From Bacillota bacterium (GTDB taxonomy: Bacteria; Bacillota_I; Bacilli_A; ML615J-28; CAG-698), in contig JAEYQM010000068.1 in NCBI GenBank assembly GCA_023410025.1, forward strand, positions 1 to 12,212: a stretch of 12,212 nt of DNA, read 5' to 3'. This document shows, piece after piece, positions 6,902-12,212 of the stretch. Position 1 is the stretch's first letter, and the number at the start of each line of letters is the position of its first letter. The notes beneath the pieces are model-generated. The model had not been told where the DNA came from. It was given only the letters and a program-made list of their open reading frames with translations, and made no database searches. Position numbers and translations under genes: made by a program.

Positions 6902-9900
6902 TTAAATTACTATTGGTCGATGTTTACCATTTTTAATTTTTCTTGAGAAAATAAAGAAATAAATTACAGTTAATAACCATAATAAGAAGGTTGTAATAAC
7001 CATTACTAATAAGAAGTAATCTGGTGCTTGATCTTTTGTAACTTGTAATTGATAGAATGTTGAAGAACCATCTTCAGCAACTACTTTAATCAAGACAACA
7101 TTCTTACCATTCTCAATTTTATCTGCTCCAATGATTTCAACATTAGCTGTTTCATCTTGAACTAGAGCTTCAACATCTAATTTATTTACCCCATTTTTAA
7201 CATTAATAGAATAATGAGAAATATTAGGATCAAATGTAAGTTTATATTGTCCATTATTAATTACTAAGTTTTTAAGTTTTGAGTTATTACATGGAATATC
7301 TTCTTTGATTATATTAATTGTATATTTTTCTATATTTTTACCATCAGCAGATTGAACATAAATTAATACTTTTACTCCTTCGTTATCTACAGAGTATGTA
7401 CCAAATCCTAATACTAGGGCATTTGCTATATCTTGAGCTGAACCACTAATATTGATAAACTTAACATCTTTTTCAACTTTTAATGTGTATTCAAATGATT
7501 CAGGGTCAAATAATAAGCCTTTAAACAATACCGCATTATCTTGATCATACTTATCTTTGTTTGATGTAAAGATTTGAAGTTCTTTTAATAAAGCATTACT
7601 TTGCACATAATTAATAATAACTGTATATGTTTTAATTGCTCCGTTTTCTGCTTTACATAAAATTGTAAATGTTTGTTTACCTTCTCTTAATTCTACTGGT
7701 AATAGATCTCCAGAAACAGTTGCTTTTTTATCTTCAGCTAAAGCCGAAATTAAAATGTTTCGATATCTTTGTACAGATAAAGTAAGCTCATATTGAGTGA
7801 TATTTGGATCAAAGTTTAATAAATCTTCTTCATTAATTAATAATGACTTAAGTTTATTATTTGTTTGTGCTTCTTCTTTAATAATAGTGATGTAATAATC
7901 AGGTGACTGAACTTCTTTATCTTGAGAAACCAGATTCATTTTAAAAGTAAGTTGAGTAAGATCACCAAAACTCATTGTTCCACCACCATAAACTGATGCT
8001 GATAATGTTTTTACATCTAATGTAATTGAAGCCAAAGTGAATGGAACTCTTATTGTATAGATATAAGTGTTACTATTAAATAATCCTAATGCATCATTAC
8101 CTGTACCTAAATAATTAATTCCATTGCTACCAATTAGTGATAATTCACCAATTGTAATATCTTTACTAAGGTTTACATCATGGTAAATACTTATCGTATA
8201 TGTTGTTGTTGTAACACCATCTTCAGCAAGTACAATAATTTCTAGAATGTTATGATATTTACCATCTACATCTGCCTTTAACCATTTAAATCCAGTTCCA
8301 CTTACACCACGGGCAACACTGCTATTGGCTTCAGCTTTAATAAATACTGAATTTAAATTTTCATCAGCTGGTAAATTAATAATATATGATAAAGTTGTTT
8401 GTGTAAATACTGGTGAGTATTCAATTAAAGGGCCACCATCATATTCATATATTTCTAAAGTTTTAAGTGAACTATCATTACTTGGTGCACTTCTTACAAT
8501 TTCAACATAGTAAATTGTTCCTTTATCTCCATTTTCAGCTGTTGCTTGAACAGAGATATAATTACTACCAACAGATAATTGTTTTAATCCTGTATTACTT
8601 ACTAAAGCACTTGATACTTCAGGTACTGACCTTAGAGTAATAGAAGTTGTTGCATATGGAACATTTAATCGATAAATAGTTTTATCTTTATCAAATAATG
8701 GCGTTAAATCCCAACCATCAACACTAATATCAAGAATATTATTGTTTCCACTTAAACGGTTAACATTGATTGTGTAAGTTTTATAACTTCCATCTTCAGC
8801 CTTAACATTTATCTTCCATTGTGTCTTTCCATTAGGAAGATTAATTTCGCCAATATCTCCAGATATGCTTGCATTTACATCAGTCTTAATTGCATCAATT
8901 GTAATTTTACTTGTTTTTTCTGATATAACATTAACTGTATATTCTAATGTATTTGGATCAAAGTTACTAACTGGTTTTCCATCAATTTTAATAATATCTA
9001 GATTGTTATTTGTACTTGGATCATCTTGAATTATTGTTAATGTATATTTTTGTGATTGAATTTTACTTTTTGAAACCATATAGAATTCAATTGTTGTTGT
9101 TTTATTTAATAAATTATGGCGACCGATTCCATATGGTGTAGCACCATTATCATTACTTATATATAGTGTTATATTTTTTACACTATATGGAACATGAATT
9201 GTGTATTGATATTTTGATAATTCAAATATTGTTTTTGAATTTTCATCATTTCCTAAGTAATTAATTGAATCACTACCAATTAATGAAATATCATTAATTG
9301 TATTGTCATCATCAGGATTAACTTCACGTACAATTAGGATTTCGTATACCTTTTTAGTAACTCCATCTTCAGCTGTAACATCAACTGTATACACTTGAGA
9401 AGTTTGTCCAGTTTCAGTTTTTAATACATATGTTCCTAAACCTTTAACAGTAGATGCTATTACTTGTGCTATAGCTTCAATTTTAATTTCAGTGACATCA
9501 CGGTAATTTGTTAGATCAATACTGTATTTTGTTGTTGTAGGTGTAAATTCTGGAAGCAGTAATAAATTAGTATTAGTCTTATTATCCTTAACAGTAAGTA
9601 TATTTAAATTAGCATTATTATCAGCAGCTTGTCTATTAAGCCTAATTGTATGTCTAGTACCAACTGTTCCATCTTCAGCAAGTACATATAAACTATATTC
9701 ATATACTCCTACTTTATTTAGAGCATATTCAATTGTTATTGTCTTTTCATCACCATTAACTTTTGATGTTTCACTTAATGCTGTTGCACTAATTTCAAGT
9801 GATTTTTGTTTGAATGGAATACTTCCTAAATCTAGTACACCATTAACAAAGTTACCTAATTTTTCTACACCATCAATTATAATTGATGCAAATTCAGTAT

Positions 9901-12212
9901 TATTATCTTTTCTAGTTACTTGAATAATATATTCTTTATCAGGTCCGTATAATGAACTTACCACAATTCTAAAGAATTCGACATCTTTTGTAATTGTAAA
10001 TTGCCCAAATCCATTTACACTAGCATTTGTTGGTTTTACTCCATCTATTGTAATACTTTCCGTATTTTTACTAATATTTACTTGATTTAAATCTTTTGTT
10101 GGGTCAAGAGTAAATTTAACCTTTTGATTATCAGGTAAATTTGCTTCAACAAATAATTCATTAAGTTGATTAGTTTGAGTAGGATTACTTCTTATTACTT
10201 CAACTTTATAAGTAAGAGTTTTATCACTACTTGTTACACCAAATGTAATAACAGTAGGTACACCAGCAATTAATTCATAAGTCCCATTACCAAATACATC
10301 TGAACCTGGATATGAAGTAATAACAAGTAAAACATTACTTACTCCATAAGGAACTGTAATTGGTGATTGAACGATAATGTCTTTATTGAAGTTTGTAAAG
10401 TAATTATTCATTTTTTCATCAAATAATTCTACCTTACTAATTCCTATCTCACCTTCAACATCACCCTTACCACCCTTAACAATAGTAATGATATATTCAG
10501 CTGTGTCATTTGATTGAGCTTTACTAATTAGTTTAATTGTTGTTGCTCCGGTAGCATTTAATTGATTAATACCTAATCCTGATGAAATTACCGTAGTTTC
10601 TTCCACTGTTAGAGCACTAACATGTACGCTTGTAAGCGGAGTTGATGAACCAATGTAAATCGTATATTGGTTTTGTCCATTAACAACAGTAATATTTCCA
10701 CCATCTAAAATATTTCCAGTAGCATTTGTTTCTCTAATTACAATACTGGCAATATCAGTATTATTATTATATTCTTCTCTTTCAACAACTAAATCATATT
10801 TTGTACCAATTGTACCATCTTCAGCCACACCATAAACAGTAATTTTATTTTGACCGATTATTAAATCACATATATCAGTATCAACTTTTACACCATCTTT
10901 TAGAATTACAATTTTAGCAAACTGATCTTCTAAACTAGCAATAATTTTGATACTAGATTTATTACAATCTAAAGATCCTAATGAATATGAAGTAACCAAT
11001 CTATCAAATGCTTGCGATAATAAGATACTATTGTTATCAGCATCTTTTACTTCAATATTGTTAATGTTAGAATTACTATTTTTTACAGTTACTTTAATGA
11101 TATAGGTTTCTGTATATAATTTATCCTCAGATGTAACAACAATACGATATTCAGTTACACTTCCTAAAGCAAATGATACTACACCGATATCACCAGCAAT
11201 AATTTGACCATCATGGTTTTTAGTAGTGTTAATGATGCCTTCAAATTTATCACGTGTTAACATAATTTCATACAAATACTTAGTTGATGAGAATTTATTT
11301 GTACCACTTAATACATTTTCTCCATTAACTAGTAATTCTAAGTTTTTAAGTTTAGAATCACTACTAGCTTCCTCACGATATATATCAATTCGGTATTCTT
11401 CTGATCTAGTTACTTTATCTTGAGCAAGAACTGTAAATGTGAAACTATTGTTTTTAACATTTAATGTTTTAATTCCGTCACCATACACTGTAGCTAGTAA
11501 ATCTTCAGCTGTTACTTCAATTTTTATAAATTCTTTTGAATATAAAACATTTTTATGTTGATATACATAAACATTTTTACCACTATCAGTATTTAATTTA
11601 AATTCAGTAATATCAATTTCTACACCATCAATTTTAACTTTAGAAATTGAAGAATTGTTATTTGCTCTCTTAATTGTGATCGTATATGGTTTATCCATAC
11701 TTCCATCTTCTGCAAGAACAAATATCTTAATTTCCTTTGTTTCTCCTGATGTTAGGGTATACTCTCCTAATCCGCTAACAATCTTAGCATTACTATTTTC
11801 AAAAATTGTTGCGTTAATTGTTACTTTATCAATAATATTATTAACACGAATACTATAAGTTCGATTCTCACTTGAGAAATTAGTTATATATTCATTGTTA
11901 TTAATATCCTTAACACTTAAACTACCTAAACTTTGGATACTACTTGCTATTTGTCTAGTTACTTCAAAACTATATTTAGTTCCTCTCGTACCATCTTGAG
12001 CAACAGCATAGAAGTATACAGTTACAGTAGCCCCAGGAACAAATGAGTTTGCACCTAAATTACCATTTTCCCAGACAATAGTTGCATTTTTATCATCTGT
12101 TTCAATGTTGTAGATTAATGATGAGATACTATAAGGTAAGGTAATCTTACCTCTAAACTGTGTACTATCATCAATAAATTCTAAGTAGTTTTTACCACTA
12201 GAATCTTTAATA
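6902..12212 (-). CDS. Giant cadherin-like repeat surface protein, 5' end beyond window
   Basis: I translated upstream of the ATG at 11696-11698 and found the frame open with no stop to the right edge. That Met lies inside a repeat (A-E-D-G-S-M-D-K-P-Y-T-I-T-I), so it is not the start. The visible part is 1,769 codons. It consists of about 17 full units and one partial unit of 88-104 residues. Each ends in A-E-D-G-x(3-6)-Y-x-I-x-V-x-R or a variant and is joined by Asn/Ser-rich linkers. This is the pattern of the bacterial cadherin-like beta-sandwich domain (PF12733 type). After the last unit come one membrane helix (6947-7018) and a basic tail R-K-I-K-N-G-K-H-R, so the array should be outside, anchored at its C-terminus. 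Only four Cys are visible. No sortase LPxTG or enzymatic domain is seen. It probably acts as an adhesin or surface fibre; the ligand is unknown. The signal peptide and promoter lie outside the window. Confidence 0.88.
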   Translation of the reverse strand, partial: IKDSSGKNYLEFIDDSTQFRGKITLPYSISSLIYNIETDDKNATIVWENGNLGANSFVPGATVTVYFYAVAQDGTRGTKYSFEVTRQIASSIQSLGSLSVKDINNNEYITNFSSENRTYSIRVNNIIDKVTINATIFENSNAKIVSGLGEYTLTSGETKEIKIFVLAEDGSMDKPYTITIKRANNNSSISKVKIDGVEIDITEFKLNTDSGKNVYVYQHKNVLYSKEFIKIEVTAEDLLATVYGDGIKTLNVKNNSFTFTVLAQDKVTRSEEYRIDIYREEASSDSKLKNLELLVNGENVLSGTNKFSSTKYLYEIMLTRDKFEGIINTTKNHDGQIIAGDIGVVSFALGSVTEYRIVVTSEDKLYTETYIIKVTVKNSNSNINNIEVKDADNNSILLSQAFDRLVTSYSLGSLDCNKSSIKIIASLEDQFAKIVILKDGVKVDTDICDLIIGQNKITVYGVAEDGTIGTKYDLVVEREEYNNNTDIASIVIRETNATGNILDGGNITVVNGQNQYTIYIGSSTPLTSVHVSALTVEETTVISSGLGINQLNATGATTIKLISKAQSNDTAEYIITIVKGGKGDVEGEIGISKVELFDEKMNNYFTNFNKDIIVQSPITVPYGVSNVLLVITSYPGSDVFGNGTYELIAGVPTVITFGVTSSDKTLTYKVEVIRSNPTQTNQLNELFVEANLPDNQKVKFTLDPTKDLNQVNISKNTESITIDGVKPTNASVNGFGQFTITKDVEFFRIVVSSLYGPDKEYIIQVTRKDNNTEFASIIIDGVEKLGNFVNGVLDLGSIPFKQKSLEISATALSETSKVNGDEKTITIEYALNKVGVYEYSLYVLAEDGTVGTRHTIRLNRQAADNNANLNILTVKDNKTNTNLLLLPEFTPTTTKYSIDLTNYRDVTEIKIEAIAQVIASTVKGLGTYVLKTETGQTSQVYTVDVTAEDGVTKKVYEILIVREVNPDDDNTINDISLIGSDSINYLGNDENSKTIFELSKYQYTIHVPYSVKNITLYISNDNGATPYGIGRHNLLNKTTTIEFYMVSKSKIQSQKYTLTIIQDDPSTNNNLDIIKIDGKPVSNFDPNTLEYTVNVISEKTSKITIDAIKTDVNASISGDIGEINLPNGKTQWKINVKAEDGSYKTYTINVNRLSGNNNILDISVDGWDLTPLFDKDKTIYRLNVPYATTSITLRSVPEVSSALVSNTGLKQLSVGSNYISVQATAENGDKGTIYYVEIVRSAPSNDSSLKTLEIYEYDGGPLIEYSPVFTQTTLSYIINLPADENLNSVFIKAEANSSVARGVSGTGFKWLKADVDGKYHNILEIIVLAEDGVTTTTYTISIYHDVNLSKDITIGELSLIGSNGINYLGTGNDALGLFNSNTYIYTIRVPFTLASITLDVKTLSASVYGGGTMSFGDLTQLTFKMNLVSQDKEVQSPDYYITIIKEEAQTNNKLKSLLINEEDLLNFDPNITQYELTLSVQRYRNILISALAEDKKATVSGDLLPVELREGKQTFTILCKAENGAIKTYTVIINYVQSNALLKELQIFTSNKDKYDQDNAVLFKGLLFDPESFEYTLKVEKDVKFINISGSAQDIANALVLGFGTYSVDNEGVKVLIYVQSADGKNIEKYTINIIKEDIPCNNSKLKNLVINNGQYKLTFDPNISHYSINVKNGVNKLDVEALVQDETANVEIIGADKIENGKNVVLIKVVAEDGSSTFYQLQVTKDQAPDYFLLVMVITTFLLWLLTVIYFFIFSRKIKNGKHRPIVI
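6947..7018 (-). other. C-terminal transmembrane helix of the giant surface protein
   Basis: About 24 codons of almost uninterrupted hydrophobic residues (Y-F-L-L-V-M-V-I-T-T, then F-L-L-W-L-L) are followed by a 14-residue tail beginning S-R-K-I-K. Positive residues after the helix place the short tail inside and the repeats outside. The tail is too short to hold a signalling domain. Confidence 0.85.
7031..7588 (-). repeat. Two membrane-proximal cadherin-like units (A-like, C-like)
   Basis: The first unit (7277-7588, 104 codons) has the length and L-G-F-G-T-Y centre of type A. The second (7031-7276) has T-F-D-P-N-I-S-H-Y like type C and ends A-E-D-G-S-S-T-F-Y. They break the four-unit order and lead straight into the membrane helix, so they may be a fixed membrane-proximal base. 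Confidence 0.55.
7589..8467 (-). repeat. Partial supermodule 4 (A-B-C, no D) of the surface protein
   Basis: Three units. A (from 8467) has V-S-G-T-G. B (from 8158) has S-L-I-G-S-N-G-I-N-Y-L-G, V-P-F-T-L and Y-G-G-G. C (from 7852) has N-F-D-P-N and V-S-G-D-L. The expected D unit is missing; a type-A-like unit follows directly. Confidence 0.6.
8468..9607 (-). repeat. Four-unit supermodule 3 (A-B-C-D) of the surface protein
   Basis: Four units, 380 codons in all. A (from 9607) has V-K-G-L-G-T-Y. B (from 9298) has S-L-I-G-S-D-S-I-N-Y-L-G, V-P-Y-S-V and Y-G-I-G. C (from 9001) has S-G-D-I-G and N-F-D-P-N. D (from 8737) has A-E-N-G-D-K-G-T-I-Y. Its B unit is clearly similar at DNA level to that of supermodule 4. 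Confidence 0.65.
9608..10753 (-). repeat. Four-unit supermodule 2 (A-B-C-D) of the surface protein
   Basis: Four units, 382 codons in all. A (from 10753) has S-S-G-L-G. B (from 10441) has V-P-Y-G-V near its middle strand and F-G-N-G-T-Y. C (from 10165) has V-N-G-F-G. D (from 9892) has A-E-D-G-T-V-G-T-R-H. Order and signatures match the supermodules on both sides. Confidence 0.65.
10754..11932 (-). repeat. Four-unit supermodule 1 (A-B-C-D) of the surface protein
   Basis: Four cadherin-like units. Unit A (from 11932) has the V-S-G-L-G-E-Y type centre. B (from about 11647) has Y-G-D-G and L-A-Q-D-K-V-T-R-S-E-E-Y. C (from about 11353) has A-G-D-I-G. D (from about 11065) has A-E-D-G-T-I-G-T-K-Y. 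Boundaries were set by eye at the first strand of each unit and could move by several residues. Confidence 0.65.
11939..12211 (-). repeat. Partial cadherin-like unit, type D, at the window edge
   Basis: This is the C-terminal part of a unit reading A-Q-D-G-T-R-G-T-K-Y (11972-12001). It carries the type-D signature that recurs at 10796-10825, 9650-9679 and 8510-8539. It shows that the array continues past the window. Confidence 0.7.

Noticed and set aside
11696..11698. ATG as the start of the giant surface protein
   Set aside because: The frame is open upstream to the window edge, the Met falls inside a repeat unit, and no Shine-Dalgarno site precedes it.
8325..11858. Three short plus-strand open frames (8325-8510, 11226-11423, 11655-11858)
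   Set aside because: They are opposite the repeat array of the surface protein and only mirror its codons; no independent coding evidence.
6902..12212. CRISPR array or tandem DNA repeat
   Set aside because: The repetition is protein-level domain repetition with diverged DNA, no short identical repeats and no unique spacers.
1..12212. Mycoplasma-type code with UGA as Trp
   Set aside because: All long frames are complete under the standard code, Trp codons are TGG, and no in-frame TGA interrupts roughly 4,000 codons.

Overview
The window is very AT-rich, and every gene I can support lies on the minus strand. Open frames run for hundreds to more than 1,700 codons without an in-frame TGA, Trp is written TGG, and the five visible stops are TAA or TAG. 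This fits a low-GC Firmicute/Tenericute-type bacterium that keeps the standard code (Acholeplasma-, Izemoplasma- or Erysipelotrichia-like). It argues against a Mycoplasma/Spiroplasma with UGA=Trp. The genus cannot be told from the sequence.

In transcription order (right to left): (1) 12212-6902, the 3' 1,769 codons of a giant surface protein whose start lies beyond the right edge. It has about 17 tandem cadherin-like beta-sandwich units and ends in one C-terminal membrane helix with a short basic tail. (2) A 46-base two-part hairpin at 6899-6854. (3) 6839-5448, a membrane-anchored degenerate GGDEF-EAL protein. (4) 5422-3899, a membrane-anchored McrB/dynein-like AAA+ ATPase. (5) 3888-1828, a protein with a DUF2357-like N-terminal half and a long charged coiled coil. 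(6) A rho-independent terminator that overlaps the last stop codon. (7) 1738-50, a DUF885-type metallohydrolase lipoprotein, probably a separate transcription unit.

Genes 1, 3, 4 and 5 are spaced 10-62 bases apart with no terminator between them, and they end at a shared terminator, so they look like one operon. Three of the four products are predicted to be in the membrane. The layout suggests one envelope machine: an outer adhesin-like fibre, a membrane signalling protein that has lost its catalytic residues, a membrane-tethered AAA+ motor, and a coiled-coil partner. The AAA+/DUF2357 pair recalls McrBC-type systems, but I see no nuclease motif. A role in surface adhesion, display or mechanics, or a divergent defence system, is inference only.

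The giant protein shows a four-unit higher-order repeat (A-B-C-D, about 380-400 residues per round), repeated at least three times plus partial rounds. The 5' end of the operon, its promoter and any signal peptide lie outside the window. No RNA genes, mobile elements or CRISPR were seen, and no stretch above 300 bases lacks a gene.
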